Positions 8,970 through 19,408 are shown, numbered from the stretch's first letter. The stretch is 64,000 nucleotides of DNA from Mycobacterium scrofulaceum (GCF_001667885.1 NZ_LZJW01000075.1:62001-126000); one strand, 5' to 3'. A program made the numbers and translations. Notes: generated by a model not told the origin, from the letters alone.

Positions 8970-10205
8970 GTGCGGCGTATGGATGGCTCGGCGGGCGTGT
9001 GGATCCTGGGCGGCTGGCAAACCGACTTCGCCCGCAACATGACCAAAGAGGGCCGCGACTTCGCCGCCCTGACCGCCGAGGTCGTCGACGGCACGCTCGG
9101 CGCGGCCAAGGTGAGCGCCGCCGACATCGAGGTGGTGCACGTCGGGAATGCCTTTGGCGAAATGTTCGCCGCTCAAGGCCACCTGGGCGCCATGCCGGCC
9201 ACGGTCTGCGCCGACCTCTGGGACACCCCCGCCTCCCGGCACGAAGCGGCGTGCGCGTCGGGCAGCATCGCGACCTTGTCCGCGATGGCGGATCTGCGGT
9301 CGGGCGCCTACGACACGGCGCTGGTGCTGGGGGTCGAGCTCGAGAAAACCGTGCCCGGCGACACGGCCGCCCAGCACCTTGGTGCCGCCGCCTGGACGGG
9401 TCACGAGGGGGCGGACGCCCGCTACCTGTGGCCGTCGATGTTCGCTCAGGTTGCCGACGAATACGACCGGCGCTACGGGTTGGACGACGCGCACCTGCGG
9501 GCCATCGCGCAGCTGAACTTCGCGAACGCGCGGCGCAACCCCAACGCCCAGACGCGCGACTGGACGGTCCCCGACCCCATCACGGACGACGACGCGACCA
9601 ACCCGATCACGGAGGGCCGGTTGCGCCGGTTCGACTGCAGCCAAATGACCGACGGCGGCGCGGGATTGGTTCTGGTCGGCGATGCCTATCTGCGCGCTCA
9701 TCCCGAGGCGCGCCCCATCGGCCGCATCGACGGGTGGGGGCACCGCACGGTGGGATTGGGTCTGCGCCAGAAGCTGGACCGAGCCGCCGACGACCCGTAC
9801 GTGCTCCCGCATGTGCGGGCCGCCGTCCGGGACGCGTTGCGGCGCGCGCGGCTTGCCCTCGACGACCTCGACGGCTACGAGGTGCACGACTGCTTCACCC
9901 CCAGCGAGTACCTGGCGATCGACCACATCGGGTTGACCGGCCCGGGTGAGTCGTGGAAGGCGATCGAAAACGGCGAGATCGAAATCGGCGGCCGGCTGCC
10001 GATCAATCCGAGCGGCGGGTTGATCGGCGGCGGCCATCCGGTCGGGGCCTCGGGCGTGCGCATGCTGCTCGACGCGGCCAAACAGGTCAGCGGCGCGGCC
10101 GGTGAGTATCAAGTCGACGGCGCCAAGACCTTCGGCACCCTCAATTTCGGCGGCAGCACCGCCACCACGGTGAGTTTCGTTGTCAGCTCGGCAGAAGGTG
10201 TGTGA
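8970..10205 (+). CDS. Thiolase-superfamily protein (acetyl-CoA acetyltransferase-like, Rv0914c orthologue)
   Basis: 411 residues, matching the length I recall for Rv0914c. Thiolase features are a nucleophile-region Cys in HEAACASGSIATLSAM, VHDCFTPSEYLAI in the C-terminal half, and GGLIGGGHPVGASG near the end. It belongs to the thiolase/SCP2-thiolase group that cleaves or condenses acyl-CoA; a role in lipid catabolism is inferred. The GTG start at 8970 has AGGAG 4 nt upstream; the ATG at 8979 is an alternative. The stop is 1 nt before the carotenoid-oxygenase start, so the two genes and the following VOC gene form one operon. Confidence 0.85.
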   Translation: MRRMDGSAGVWILGGWQTDFARNMTKEGRDFAALTAEVVDGTLGAAKVSAADIEVVHVGNAFGEMFAAQGHLGAMPATVCADLWDTPASRHEAACASGSIATLSAMADLRSGAYDTALVLGVELEKTVPGDTAAQHLGAAAWTGHEGADARYLWPSMFAQVADEYDRRYGLDDAHLRAIAQLNFANARRNPNAQTRDWTVPDPITDDDATNPITEGRLRRFDCSQMTDGGAGLVLVGDAYLRAHPEARPIGRIDGWGHRTVGLGLRQKLDRAADDPYVLPHVRAAVRDALRRARLALDDLDGYEVHDCFTPSEYLAIDHIGLTGPGESWKAIENGEIEIGGRLPINPSGGLIGGGHPVGASGVRMLLDAAKQVSGAAGEYQVDGAKTFGTLNFGGSTATTVSFVVSSAEGV

Positions 10206-10206
10206 C

Positions 10207-11721
10207 GTGGACGTCGCGATCGTCGGCAAGTTCTTGTCCACCCTGCCCGAGGACGACGACCACCCGTACCGGACCGGACCGTGGCGTCCCCAGACCACCG
10301 AGTGGGACGCCGACGACCTCACCGCCGTGGAAGGGGAAATCCCGCGCGACCTGGATGGCATCTACCTCCGCAACACCGAGAACCCGCTGCACCCGGCGCT
10401 GAAGACCTATCATCCGTTCGACGGCGACGGCATGCTGCACATGGTCGGCTTCCGCGACGGAAAGGCGTTCTACCGCAACCGTTTCGTGCGGACCGACGGC
10501 TTCCTGGCGGAGAGCGAGGCCGGCGAGCCGCTGTGGCCGGGGCTGGCCGAGCCGGTGCAACTGGCCAAGCGCGAGAAGGGCTGGGGCGCACGCACCCGGA
10601 TGAAGGACGCATCGAGCACCGACGTCGTCGTGCACCGGGGCGTCGCGCTGACCAGCTTCTACCAGTGCGGCGACCTCTACCGCGTCAATCCGTATTCGGG
10701 TGAAAACCTGGGCAAGGAGACCTGGAACGGGCGGTTCCCCACCGAGTGGGGCGTGTCCGCGCACCCCAAGGTCGACGCCAAGGCCGGCGAGCTGCTGTTC
10801 TTCAGCTACAGCAAGCGCGACCCCTACATGCGCTACGGCGTCGTCGACCAGAGCAACGAGCTGGTCCACTACGTCGACATCCAACTGCCCGGACCGCGGC
10901 TGCCCCATGACATGGCCTTCACCGAAAACTACGTCATTCTCAATGATTTCCCGTTGTTCTGGGATCCCGCCCTGCTCGAACACGACGTGCACGTGCCGCG
11001 CTTCTATCCCGACATCCCGTCGCGCTTCGCGATCCTCCCCCGCCTCGGCGGCCCCGGTGACATTCGGTGGTTCGAGGCGGACCCGACGTTCGTGCTGCAC
11101 TTCGTGAACGCGTATGAAGAGGGTGACGAGATCGTGCTCGACGGCTTCTTCGAGGGCGATCCCTCGCCGGCCGACACCGGTGGATCGAAGTGGGACAAGC
11201 TGTTTCGCTTCCTGGCGCTGGACCGGCTGCAGTCGCGGCTGCACCGTTGGCGGTTCAACCTGGCCACCGGCACCGTGCGGGAGGAGCGGCTGTCGGACTC
11301 CATCACCGAGTTCGGCACCATCAACCCCGACTACGCCGCGGGCAATTACCGCTACGCCTACGCCGCCACCGGCAAACCCGGCTGGTTCCTGTTCGACGGG
11401 CTGGTCAAACACGACCTACGGACGGGAAGCCAACAGGAATTCTCCTTCGGCGAAGGCGTCTACGGAAGCGAGACGGCGATGGCGCCGCGGGTCGGCGCCA
11501 CCGGTGAAGACGACGGCTACCTCGTCACGCTCACCACCGACATGAACACCGACGCCTCCTACTGCGTGGTCTTCGACGCCGGCCGAATCGCCGACGGACC
11601 GGTGTGCAAACTTCAACTGCCCGAGCGCATCTCGAGCGGCACGCATTCCACGTGGGCACCCGGGGAACAGCTGCGACACTGGCACACCGCGGAGTCGGCG
11701 GCCGGAGCGGTTGGGCTGTGA
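10207..11721 (+). CDS. Carotenoid cleavage oxygenase-family protein (Rv0913c orthologue)
   Basis: 504 residues from GTG 10207, one base after the thiolase stop. The N-terminus has the family pattern (EGEIPRDLDGIYLRNTENPLHP, then HPFDGDGMLHMVGFRDGKAFYRNRFVRT). Candidate iron-ligand histidines occur in SAHPKVD, PHDMAFT, FVLHFVNAYEEGDEIV and near the C-terminus in SSGTHSTWAPG. The family uses non-haem Fe(II) and O2 to cleave carotenoid, apocarotenoid or stilbene-type double bonds. Lignostilbene-type substrates are equally possible. Predicted cytoplasmic. It is coupled to the thiolase before it and the VOC protein after it. Confidence 0.9.
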   Translation: MDVAIVGKFLSTLPEDDDHPYRTGPWRPQTTEWDADDLTAVEGEIPRDLDGIYLRNTENPLHPALKTYHPFDGDGMLHMVGFRDGKAFYRNRFVRTDGFLAESEAGEPLWPGLAEPVQLAKREKGWGARTRMKDASSTDVVVHRGVALTSFYQCGDLYRVNPYSGENLGKETWNGRFPTEWGVSAHPKVDAKAGELLFFSYSKRDPYMRYGVVDQSNELVHYVDIQLPGPRLPHDMAFTENYVILNDFPLFWDPALLEHDVHVPRFYPDIPSRFAILPRLGGPGDIRWFEADPTFVLHFVNAYEEGDEIVLDGFFEGDPSPADTGGSKWDKLFRFLALDRLQSRLHRWRFNLATGTVREERLSDSITEFGTINPDYAAGNYRYAYAATGKPGWFLFDGLVKHDLRTGSQQEFSFGEGVYGSETAMAPRVGATGEDDGYLVTLTTDMNTDASYCVVFDAGRIADGPVCKLQLPERISSGTHSTWAPGEQLRHWHTAESAAGAVGL

Positions 11722-12200
11722 TGGCCCACCATCCCCGCCGCACCACGCACTGGCCGCCGGAGCTGGCGCCGATCGGCGGCATCCGGTTCGCGCGCCGGTC
11801 ATCGAATTTCCAAGACACGGTGCGGTTCTACCGCGAGGTCGTCGGGCTGCCGCTCTTCGAGACGTTCGGCGAGAGCTACGGCAGCAACGGCGCCATCTTC
11901 GGCCTACCCAGCTGGAACCTGACCCTGGAGATCGTGGAGTCCGTCGAGCCCGTCGCGGTGGACCACCACGAACAGCTGTGCCTCTACTTCCCCGACCGCC
12001 AGGCACAGCAGGCGGCGATCGCGCGGCTGCAGGCCGAGGGACACGAGCCGGTCGAACAGCATCCGTACTGGGAGGCGACGGGCGCCGTCACCTACCGAGA
12101 CCCGGACGGCCGGGAAATCGTGTTCGCGCCCTTCGTGTTCGGCGTCAACGAGCCGAGCGAGAGCGCCAGCTCCGGCAAACACGAGTTTCCGTCGCCGTAG
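11721..12200 (+). CDS. VOC-superfamily (glyoxalase/bleomycin-resistance-like) protein
   Basis: 159 residues. The ATG overlaps the upstream stop by one base (TGATG), giving translational coupling with the carotenoid-oxygenase gene. Two beta-alpha-beta-beta-beta modules are visible: IGGIRFARRSSNFQDTVRFYREVVGLPLFE and, in the second half, HEQLCLYFPDRQAQQAAIARL with GAVTYRDPDGREIVFAPF, where the final E is the usual metal-ligand position. VOC proteins include metal-dependent dioxygenases, isomerases and binding proteins. With a carotenoid-type oxygenase and a thiolase in the same operon, a dioxygenase or isomerase role in catabolism is a guess. Confidence 0.8.
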   Translation: MAHHPRRTTHWPPELAPIGGIRFARRSSNFQDTVRFYREVVGLPLFETFGESYGSNGAIFGLPSWNLTLEIVESVEPVAVDHHEQLCLYFPDRQAQQAAIARLQAEGHEPVEQHPYWEATGAVTYRDPDGREIVFAPFVFGVNEPSESASSGKHEFPSP

Positions 12201-12204
12201 GTCC

Positions 12205-12639
12205 TCAGCGGCCGGACCGCCGCGAAGCCACCGCCGCGATGACCGCGGCGATCGAACACACCACCGCGCACACCGCCGCCACCGCGCCGACGTAAAGGCC
12301 GTACTGCGCCGACACCGGCGGATTGACGTTGAGCTTGTAGTACCATGCCGTGAGCGCAACGATCAGCAGCGAGATCAACAGTGCGCCAATCGAAGCCAGC
12401 CGCACCGACAGGCCGCGCCCGACCATCGCGCCGGTGACCAGCAGCGCCGACGACAGCAGCACTATGAGCTGGCCGGCGCCGAACCCGCGCGGAAGTTCCA
12501 GGTTGCCGTGCGCGCCCCCGATGGCGTTGGCCCAGCCCCCGCCGTTGACGGCCGTCGTCAGCCACGGCAGCCACGCACTGGCCGAGATCACCAACGCGAA
12601 AAGCGCCACCAGCCAACCAGGGCGCAGCCGGCGAGTCAT
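12205..12639 (-). CDS. Small integral membrane protein, Rv0912-like
   Basis: 144 residues with four hydrophobic segments (LVALFALVISASAWLPWL; GAGQLIVLLSSALLVTGAM; LASIGALLISLLIVALTAWYY; YVGAVAAVCAVVCSIAAVIA). Length and position match Rv0912 of H37Rv. Start at ATG 12639 (MTRRLRPGWL). It is convergent with the VOC gene, with only 4 bp between the stops. No known catalytic motif; function unknown. Confidence 0.75.
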   Translation of the reverse strand: MTRRLRPGWLVALFALVISASAWLPWLTTAVNGGGWANAIGGAHGNLELPRGFGAGQLIVLLSSALLVTGAMVGRGLSVRLASIGALLISLLIVALTAWYYKLNVNPPVSAQYGLYVGAVAAVCAVVCSIAAVIAAVASRRSGR

Positions 12640-12756
12640 GCTAGGGAGATTAGCCCACGTGAGACCGCCGCCGTGGGATCGAACGTCACGCTCGCGTGGC
12701 GCCCGACGACGGCCGCCACGCTGGCGTGACACTCGAGCGAGCGAGGCGCCCGAGGC

Positions 12757-13230
12757 TCAGCGGCGAGCGGCGCCGTGTCCGTTCATGCCGGGGTCGGGCC
12801 GGGTGAACACCGTGACGAAGTTTCGCAGTGACGTGTCGATGTCGCCCCGCAGGGCGGCGGCGACGATCATGCCGATCGGCCCGAACAGCGCCGGGCCGCC
12901 GAGGTGGACGTCGAAGCTGACGATGGAGCCCTCCTCGGCGGGCTGCACCTTCGCCATCAGCTTGACCTTCACGCCGCCGACGCCATCGCCGTTGAGCGTC
13001 ATGCCTTCCGGCGGCTTGTACCGCACCACCGTCCACTTGATCCGGTTGTACATGCCCTTGACTTCGACGATCGACTCCACGACCGTGCCCTTGTCGATGT
13101 CGTCGGGCAGTTTGCTGCGCCACACCCGGTGGATGGTCAGCCAGTCCTTGTACCGGGACAGGTCGGAGGCATGCTTCCATGCCACCTCGGGTGGCAGCGG
13201 GACGTCGATGGATCCGGAGAGTTTCGCCAT
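12757..13230 (-). CDS. SRPBCC-family protein, Rv0910-like toxin of the Rv0909-Rv0910 pair
   Basis: 157 residues with START/polyketide-cyclase-like features (GSIDVPLPPEVAWKHASDL...WLTIHRVWRSKLP; an amphipathic C-terminal helix around residue 135). Length, sequence and position match Rv0910, which was reported as the toxin of a type II toxin-antitoxin pair with Rv0909. The toxic mechanism is unclear, because SRPBCC folds usually bind hydrophobic ligands. The gene starts 4 nt after the antitoxin stop, so the pair is one transcript. Toxin activity in this strain is inference from that report. Confidence 0.8.
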   Translation of the reverse strand: MAKLSGSIDVPLPPEVAWKHASDLSRYKDWLTIHRVWRSKLPDDIDKGTVVESIVEVKGMYNRIKWTVVRYKPPEGMTLNGDGVGGVKVKLMAKVQPAEEGSIVSFDVHLGGPALFGPIGMIVAAALRGDIDTSLRNFVTVFTRPDPGMNGHGAARR

Positions 13231-13234
13231 GAGC

Positions 13235-13423
13235 TCAGTTCTGGTTGTCGCCTTTTGCCGCGGCCTCGGCCGCCTTCTTGGCCTCTTCCTGCACTTTGTG
13301 AATGGTGTCGGAGTACTTGCCCTGCGTCTTGTCGTCGACGAATTCGCCGGCCTTGTCGATCGCCGACTCGACTTTGTCGGCGTTCTGCGACAGCAGGTCT
13401 TTGGCCTTGTCGAAGAATCCCAT
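13235..13423 (-). CDS. Rv0909-like antitoxin, small charged helical protein
   Basis: 62 residues ([20 protein letters not shown]..., ending [10 protein letters not shown]). The sequence is strongly amphipathic and rich in Lys, Asp, Glu and Ala, with [20 protein letters not shown] resembling the MT0933-like antitoxin family. It lies directly upstream of and in line with the Rv0910-like gene, 4 nt apart, the usual antitoxin-first order. ctpE ends upstream of it at 13485. The start codon is preceded by GGGGAAAGGAC. Confidence 0.8.
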   Translation of the reverse strand: MGFFDKAKDLLSQNADKVESAIDKAGEFVDDKTQGKYSDTIHKVQEEAKKAAEAAAKGDNQN

Positions 13424-13484
13424 GTACCCCGTCCTTTCCCCGCCGGAAATCCTACTAACCCTGCGGGCCCGCGCTCTCCGGTGG

Positions 13485-15857
13485 TCAGCGCCACAGCCGC
13501 GGCTGCACGCCCAGCATCCGGGCCCGGATCCACCACATCGCCTCGACGGCGGCGGCGCCGAGCACACCGATCCCCACGGCGGTCGAGGTCACCACGACAT
13601 CGGACGGGTCGAGCAGGAACGCCTTGCGGGCCAGCGGGATGCTGAAGATCACGACGTAGGCCGCGGCCGAGCCGATGACCAGCGCGACCCGCCACCACTG
13701 ATAGGGGCGAGCGACCACCGCGAGCACCCACAACGCCGTCATCAGCAGCGTGATCAGGGCCGCGGTGGACGCCTGCTCCTGTTGCTGAAAGCTGGCGTGC
13801 CGGCCGTGGTAGGCCAGCAGGTAGGACGCGAAGGTCGCGGTGCCGACAATCAGCCCAGACGGGAGCGCCGAGCTCAGCACCCGTCGGACGAAGCCCGGAT
13901 TGGCGCGTTCGTTGTTGGGGGCGAGCGAGAGGATGAACGACGGGATTCCGATGGTGAACCACGCCGCGATGGTCACGTGGATCGGCTGAAACGGGTAGAG
14001 CAGGGGGTCGGCCTTGATCGCCTTGGAGAACAGGCACTCGATGCCGACCAGCAGCGCAAGCAGCACCGAGTAGACGGTCTTGGTCAAGAACAGGTTGGCG
14101 ACCCGCTCGATGTTGCCGATCACCCGCCGGCCCTCGGCAACGACATACGGCAGGGTGGCGAACCTGTTGTCCAGCAACACGATTTGCGCGACGGCACGCG
14201 ACGCCGGGCTGCCGGCGCCCATCGCGACGCCGATGTCGGCATCCTTCAGGGCCAGCACGTCGTTGACGCCGTCGCCGGTCATCGCGACGGTGTGCCCGTG
14301 CGATTGCAGGGCATGCACGATCGCCCTCTTCTGGTCGGGCCGCACCCGGCCGAACGTGGTGTAGGCATCCAGCGCGTCGGCCAGTTGCGCGGGCTCCGAC
14401 GGCAGCCGGCGCGCGTCCATCGTCTCACCGCGCAGCCCGAGTTTGTCCGCGACGGCACCGACGGACACCGCGTTGTCGCCGGAGATCACCTTCACCGAAA
14501 CACCTTGCTCGGCAAAGTAATCCAATGTATCCGCGGCGTCCGGGCGTACCCTCTGTTCGAGGATCACCAGCGCCTGGGGGGTGACGCGGCCGGGGGCGTC
14601 CCGGTGGTCGACGGCCACGTCACCGGTGCCGACCAGCAACACCCGCAACCCCTGCGCGCCGATGCGCTCGGCCCGCTCGGCCGCCGCCGACGCCGGGTCG
14701 AGCAGCACGTCGGGCGCCCCGATCACCCAGTTGCCGTGGTCCCCGTAGGACACCCCGCTCCACTTGGTCGACGACTTGAACGGCGCGGTCGCCGTGGCGG
14801 TCCAGTCGGGTGGCCGTTGATAGGTCTCGGCAATCGCCTGCATGCTGGCGTTGGGACGCGGGTCGGCGGCGGCCAACGCCGCCAGCGCCTGCTCGACGTT
14901 GTCCCGTTGCGCCGCTTCGAGTTCCTCGACCCCCGCCACGCGCATGCCGTTTTCGGTCAGGGTGCCGGTCTTGTCGGCGCAGACCACATCGACGCGGGCC
15001 AGCCCCTCGATGGCGGGCAGCTCCTGCACCAGGCACCGGCGCTGGCCGAGCCGGATCACCCCGACGGCGAATGCGACCGACGTCAGCAAGACGAGTCCTT
15101 CGGGCACCATCGGCACCAGCGCGCCCACCGTCCGCAGCACCGACTGCCGCCAGCCCGCATGGGTGGTGAAGAACTGGGTGTAGATCGTCAGCAGGCCGGC
15201 GGGCACCAACAGGTAGGTGATGAACTGCAGGATGCGGTTGATGCCGTTGCGCAGTTCGGATTTGACCAGGGTGAACTTGCTGGCCTCCTCGGCGAGCTTG
15301 GCGGCGTAAGCCTCCGGTCCGACCTTGGTGGCCCGGTAGGCGCCGGTCCCGGCGACGACGAAGCTGCCCGACATCACGGCGTCGCCGGTGGCCTTGCCGA
15401 TCGGGTCGGCCTCACCGGTCAGCAGCGACTCGTCGATCTCGAGGTTCGTCTCTTCGACGACCTCGCCGTCCACGACGATCTGGTCGCCAGGCCCGAGTTC
15501 GATGATGTCATCGAGCACCACCTCGTCCGGCGGCAGAGTCCGAGTCCCGGACTGCCTGCGCACCAACGGTTTCGCCTGCCCCACGATCGCCAGTGCATCG
15601 AGCGTCTGCTTGGCCCGGATCTCCTGGACCATGCCGACGACGCTGTTGGCGACGATGAGCAGGCCGAACATCCCGTTGATCACCGAGCCCGTCGCCAACA
15701 CGATCAGCAGCAGCACGCCCAGGATCGCGTTGATCCGGGTGAAGACGTTGGCCCGCACGATGTCCGGGATGCTGCGGGTGGCGCGTTCCCGGACGGCGTT
15801 GCTCTTGCCGTCGGCGACCCGCTGCGCCACCTCGGCATCGGTCAGACCGGCGATCAT
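13485..15857 (-). CDS. ctpE: P-type cation ATPase CtpE (calcium-type)
   Basis: 790 residues (about 797 in H37Rv). P-type ATPase signatures are complete: the actuator loop TGEADPI, the phosphorylation motif DKTGT with Asp about residue 295, and the hinge [21 protein letters not shown]. Ten hydrophobic helices are visible, including [15 protein letters not shown] late in the membrane domain. CtpE has been reported to support Ca2+ uptake and cell-envelope integrity in mycobacteria. The ATG overlaps the stop of the Rv0907-like gene by 4 nt (ATGA), so they are co-translated. The Rv0909/Rv0910 pair follows 61 bp downstream. Confidence 0.95.
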   Translation of the reverse strand: MIAGLTDAEVAQRVADGKSNAVRERATRSIPDIVRANVFTRINAILGVLLLIVLATGSVINGMFGLLIVANSVVGMVQEIRAKQTLDALAIVGQAKPLVRRQSGTRTLPPDEVVLDDIIELGPGDQIVVDGEVVEETNLEIDESLLTGEADPIGKATGDAVMSGSFVVAGTGAYRATKVGPEAYAAKLAEEASKFTLVKSELRNGINRILQFITYLLVPAGLLTIYTQFFTTHAGWRQSVLRTVGALVPMVPEGLVLLTSVAFAVGVIRLGQRRCLVQELPAIEGLARVDVVCADKTGTLTENGMRVAGVEELEAAQRDNVEQALAALAAADPRPNASMQAIAETYQRPPDWTATATAPFKSSTKWSGVSYGDHGNWVIGAPDVLLDPASAAAERAERIGAQGLRVLLVGTGDVAVDHRDAPGRVTPQALVILEQRVRPDAADTLDYFAEQGVSVKVISGDNAVSVGAVADKLGLRGETMDARRLPSEPAQLADALDAYTTFGRVRPDQKRAIVHALQSHGHTVAMTGDGVNDVLALKDADIGVAMGAGSPASRAVAQIVLLDNRFATLPYVVAEGRRVIGNIERVANLFLTKTVYSVLLALLVGIECLFSKAIKADPLLYPFQPIHVTIAAWFTIGIPSFILSLAPNNERANPGFVRRVLSSALPSGLIVGTATFASYLLAYHGRHASFQQQEQASTAALITLLMTALWVLAVVARPYQWWRVALVIGSAAAYVVIFSIPLARKAFLLDPSDVVVTSTAVGIGVLGAAAVEAMWWIRARMLGVQPRLWR

Positions 15858-17431
15858 CGGGTGAACGTTCCCAGCTTGTCGGAGTCGTAGTACTCCAGGT
15901 ACAGCGTATTGCCGGAGAACACCGCTTTGGAAACCGTTCCCGGCGGGGCGTTTTCGTTGGTCAGACCGAAGGTGAAGGTATCGCCGTCCCAATGCGTCAG
16001 GGCGACCGGGGGGTTCTTCGGTCCGATCGCCAGCTGCAGGACGCCGTCGCGTTCCGTGACGACGGCCGGACCCCAGTAGTCGCTGGCGTACACGCCGGTG
16101 TAGTCGCCGAGCGGCCGGGCCGGGGCGGGGTTGGCCGGCGGCTGCTTGCCGACCAGCGAGCCCTCCGGATTGTTCAGCCAGCCGATCGCCTTCTTGTACA
16201 GCGCACCCCAGTCCTCGCGGATCTGGCCGTACTCAACGAGATCCACGAATTGGGCGGTCAGCGTTTCCGGGATGCCGTAGGGCGAACCGTTCGTCAGCGC
16301 GATGATGGCCAGGTCCTGCGAGGGCAGCGCCACGAAGTTCGTGGCCGCCCCCAGATCGAAAGCGCCGGAATGGCTGTATTGGGTGCGCCCCGAGGAATCG
16401 ACCGACGCGTTGAAGCCGTATCCGTAGAACCCGGACCGCGCCCCGGGCACCTTTGCGGGCACCGAAACCACCTGCGGGCTCACGGCAGGCAGCAGCGCCT
16501 CCGGCGAGCTGATCCGCTGGCCATTGTGAGTTCCGTTGCCCAGCAACATCATCAGCCAGCGGGCCATGTCGTTCACCGACGAACTCACGCCGCCCGCCGG
16601 TGACTGGGGGTCGGGGTCGCGCTGGAATCGGGGCTCCCACCTGTCGGCGATCTTGATGTGGTTGACCGCGCGGTTGGGCCGGGCGACGAAGTCGGCGAAT
16701 CGCGAACTCGTCGAGGCCATTCCGAGGGGCCGGTAGAGCACCTGGTCGGACAGGTCCTCCCAGGACTTCCCCGCCGCGGCGGCCACCGCCTCGGCGGCCG
16801 CTGTCACGCCATAGTTGGTGTAGGCGTAGCTGGCCCGAAAAGGGGCCAGCGGCAGGAACTTCAGTCGCTCGAGGGTCTGCCGTCGGTCGTACCCCAGATC
16901 TTCGAGTTTGTCACCGGCGTGGTCGGGCAGCCCGGACCGGTGCGAATAGAGGTCAGCGACGGTCACGTGGCCGGTGACGTAGGGATCGCTGAGCGTGAAC
17001 CACGGCAACTTGGCCACGATCGGGGTGTCCCAGGCGACGACATTGTCACTGACTTCGTGCGCAACCACCGTGGAGCCGACCGATTTCGACACCGACGCCA
17101 GCTGGAAGACGGTGTCGGCATCGACCTTGTTGTCCTGGCCCTGCCCCTTGCTGGCATCCTTGATGCCGAAGCCCTTGGCGTACAAGACTTTCCCGCTGTG
17201 GACGATGGCCACGGCCATTCCCGGGACGCCGGTGCCCTTCATCAGGTCGCCGACCAGGCCGTCGACTTTTGCGACGGCGTCGTCGATGCGGCCGGCGGGG
17301 ATCGCAACGCCGGACACCTCGTTGGGCGGTGCGTCAGAGAGCGCGGGCGGGCTGGAAGCCGGCTGCGCGGGTCCGCATCCGGTCACGCCGAGCAGCACCG
17401 CGACAGCGGCCGCGGCCGCGCGTTTGGTCAT
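15854..17431 (-). CDS. Beta-lactamase/penicillin-binding-like serine hydrolase lipoprotein (Rv0907 orthologue)
   Basis: 525 residues. A lipoprotein signal ends in LLGVTGC, giving a lipidated Cys at about residue 19, so it is likely anchored outside the membrane. Class C/esterase motifs are present: SxxK in [10 protein letters not shown], YxN in YAYTNYGV, and HSG in [12 protein letters not shown]-terminal domain ([16 protein letters not shown]...) is typical of this group. Members act as esterases, D-aminopeptidases or cell-wall modifiers; true beta-lactamase activity need not follow. It overlaps ctpE by 4 nt. Confidence 0.9.
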   Translation of the reverse strand: MTKRAAAAAVAVLLGVTGCGPAQPASSPPALSDAPPNEVSGVAIPAGRIDDAVAKVDGLVGDLMKGTGVPGMAVAIVHSGKVLYAKGFGIKDASKGQGQDNKVDADTVFQLASVSKSVGSTVVAHEVSDNVVAWDTPIVAKLPWFTLSDPYVTGHVTVADLYSHRSGLPDHAGDKLEDLGYDRRQTLERLKFLPLAPFRASYAYTNYGVTAAAEAVAAAAGKSWEDLSDQVLYRPLGMASTSSRFADFVARPNRAVNHIKIADRWEPRFQRDPDPQSPAGGVSSSVNDMARWLMMLLGNGTHNGQRISSPEALLPAVSPQVVSVPAKVPGARSGFYGYGFNASVDSSGRTQYSHSGAFDLGAATNFVALPSQDLAIIALTNGSPYGIPETLTAQFVDLVEYGQIREDWGALYKKAIGWLNNPEGSLVGKQPPANPAPARPLGDYTGVYASDYWGPAVVTERDGVLQLAIGPKNPPVALTHWDGDTFTFGLTNENAPPGTVSKAVFSGNTLYLEYYDSDKLGTFTR

Positions 17432-17548
17432 GGCGGAACTCTAGCCCGGTGACGATGCCCGCCGGGGCTGACGTGTGGTCGCAGCACCCCCCTGCGAAAG
17501 AAGCAAGCGAATCATGGGCGGTGGCGTGAGAAGGCGCTCGGCCCCGAA

Positions 17549-18661
17549 TCAGAGCCGCCACCAGGCGTTCGATTTGACCGGCGCCGCGTGATCGACGCGC
17601 TGGCCCGGGGCGGGCACCGCGACGTTGACCCGTTCCGGTTCCGCGGCCGTGAGCAGCCGCTCGACCGGCTCGGACCACGGATGGGGGGCCAGCCGGAAGG
17701 TGCCCCAATGGATCGGTACCAGCAGCCCGGCCTCGGTGAGGTCGCGGTGCGCCCGGACCGCCTCCTCGGGATTCATGTGGACGTCCGGCCATGCGGTGTT
17801 GTAGGCCCCGATGGGCAGCAGGGTCAGGTCGAACGGTCCGTGCTCTTCGCCGATGTGCGCGAAGCTCTTGGTGTAGCCGGTGTCGCCGCCGAAATACGCG
17901 CGACGATTCGGCCCGACGAAGGCCCACGATGCCCAGAGCGTGGTGTTGCGGTCCAGGAAGCGACCCGAGAAGTGCCGTGCCGGCAGGCAAGTCACGATGA
18001 GCTCGTCGACCTTGGCGCTCTGATGCCAGTCGAGTTCGACGATGCGGTGCTCGGGTATGTCCCACGCTCGCAGGTGGGCGCCGACACCGAGCGGTACGAA
18101 GAAGGGGGCCCGCTGCGTGCGGGCCAAAGCCATCACCGTGTCGATGTCGAGGTGGTCGTAGTGGTCGTGGCTGATCACCACCGCATCGACGGCGGGCAGC
18201 CCTTCCAATTGCACCGGCGGCGGATGCAGCCGCTGCGGCCCCACGATGTCCGACGGTGAGCACCGGTCGCTCCATACCGGGTCCGTCAGCACCCGGTAAC
18301 CGTCGATTTCCAGTAGCGCCGTCGAGTGGCCGAACCAGCTGACGGCGAGCCGGTGGGGATCACCATCGAAGATCGCCGGCGCGGCCAACGGGATCGGCGA
18401 AGCCGGCCGGCCCACGCCGCGATTGCCGATCAGCTCCCAGACGACCAGCCGCAGTTCCTCGCGGTCCATGACGAAGTCCGAGGCGGGGTCGAGGTTGACG
18501 AACACGCCGTCGCGGTAGTTCGGTGATCCCTCGGCCACCGCCCGGATGGCGGCGGGGTGCGCACCGAGGGCCGCCGGCGCCCCGTGCAGCGCCCGGACCA
18601 CCCAGCTGCCGGCCGCCAGCGACGCCGTACCCGCGGCCAGCCGCAGCGCCCCCCGCAGCAT
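17549..18661 (-). CDS. Metallo-beta-lactamase-fold hydrolase (Rv0906 orthologue, NAPE-PLD-like)
   Basis: 370 residues. The metal-binding motif HDHYDH (ISHDHYDHLD) is at about residue 160, with further candidate ligands in CLPARHFSGR, FGGDTGY and LVPIHWGTF. This arrangement is that of the Lactamase_B_2/NAPE-PLD group, zinc-dependent phosphodiesterases. An N-terminal hydrophobic stretch (LAAGTASLAAGSWVVRAL) may be a signal or membrane anchor. The start (MLRGALRL) sits 5 nt after the echA6 stop, so echA6 and this gene form an operon. Physiological substrate unknown. Confidence 0.88.
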   Translation of the reverse strand: MLRGALRLAAGTASLAAGSWVVRALHGAPAALGAHPAAIRAVAEGSPNYRDGVFVNLDPASDFVMDREELRLVVWELIGNRGVGRPASPIPLAAPAIFDGDPHRLAVSWFGHSTALLEIDGYRVLTDPVWSDRCSPSDIVGPQRLHPPPVQLEGLPAVDAVVISHDHYDHLDIDTVMALARTQRAPFFVPLGVGAHLRAWDIPEHRIVELDWHQSAKVDELIVTCLPARHFSGRFLDRNTTLWASWAFVGPNRRAYFGGDTGYTKSFAHIGEEHGPFDLTLLPIGAYNTAWPDVHMNPEEAVRAHRDLTEAGLLVPIHWGTFRLAPHPWSEPVERLLTAAEPERVNVAVPAPGQRVDHAAPVKSNAWWRL

Positions 18662-18666
18662 GACGC

Positions 18667-19398
18667 TCAGGCCCCCTGGAACTTCGGCGGCCGCTTTTCG
18701 ATGCGGGCCACCTGGGCCTCGATGACGTCCTGGCTCTTCCACGCTTTGTCGAAGAGCTCCTTGTGCTCCGGCAACGAGTCCTCCATGGCACCGTCGTCGT
18801 TGAGCACCCGCTTGGCGTGCTGGATTGCCAATGGGGCCAGGCCGGCGATTTCGGCGGCCCACGCCTGGGCGTCCGCCAACGTGCCGATGCGGTTGGCCAT
18901 TCCGGTCTGCAACGCGGCGTCGGCGGTCAGCTTCTCGGCGGTCAGCAGCATCGCACTGGCCCGGCCGTGACCGACCAGCGAAGACAACCGCCGGATGCTC
19001 CAGTTATCCAGTGCCAGACCGTATTTCGACGTCGGGAACTGAAAGAACGCCTCCGGTGCGACGACCCGCAGATCGCATCGCATGGCCAGCTGCAGGCCCG
19101 CGCCGATGGCGGGCCCGTTGATGGCGCCGATCAGCGGGATCAGCGTGGCATCCATCATCTTGTGCAGCTCGATGAGCCGGTCGGGGTAGTCGGCGGCGAA
19201 CGCATCACCGCTCAGGTCCGCGCCGGCGCAGAACACCGTGCCCTCGCCGGTCAGCACGATGGCCCGCACCGTGCCGTCGCTCGCTTTCTGGAAGGCCTCC
19301 CGCAACTCCTCGACGAGCTGGGAATTGAGGGCGTTGCGGCGTTCGGGCCGCTGCAGCTCAAGGGTCAGCACGGCTTCGGCCTGGGTAACACCGATCAT
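18667..19398 (-). CDS. echA6: Enoyl-CoA hydratase-family protein EchA6
   Basis: 243 residues, the same as H37Rv EchA6. The start [10 protein letters not shown] at 19398 is chosen by length and by the mirrored promoter just upstream. Crotonase core motifs are AFNG-like [19 protein letters not shown] and the oxyanion-hole loop [12 protein letters not shown]. Catalytic glutamates typical of active hydratases are not evident ([12 protein letters not shown]). In M. tuberculosis EchA6 is reported as essential, to act as an acyl-CoA shuttle to FAS-II in mycolic-acid synthesis, and to be the target of THPP compounds. It is divergent from accD3 with 27 bp between start codons. Confidence 0.93.
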   Translation of the reverse strand: MIGVTQAEAVLTLELQRPERRNALNSQLVEELREAFQKASDGTVRAIVLTGEGTVFCAGADLSGDAFAADYPDRLIELHKMMDATLIPLIGAINGPAIGAGLQLAMRCDLRVVAPEAFFQFPTSKYGLALDNWSIRRLSSLVGHGRASAMLLTAEKLTADAALQTGMANRIGTLADAQAWAAEIAGLAPLAIQHAKRVLNDDGAMEDSLPEHKELFDKAWKSQDVIEAQVARIEKRPPKFQGA

Positions 19399-19408
19399 GG
19401 CAGCCACC

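Noticed and set aside
13302..15890. 862-codon plus-strand frame opposite ctpE
   Set aside because: ctpE has all P-type ATPase motifs on the minus strand; the plus frame is a third-position-GC artefact.
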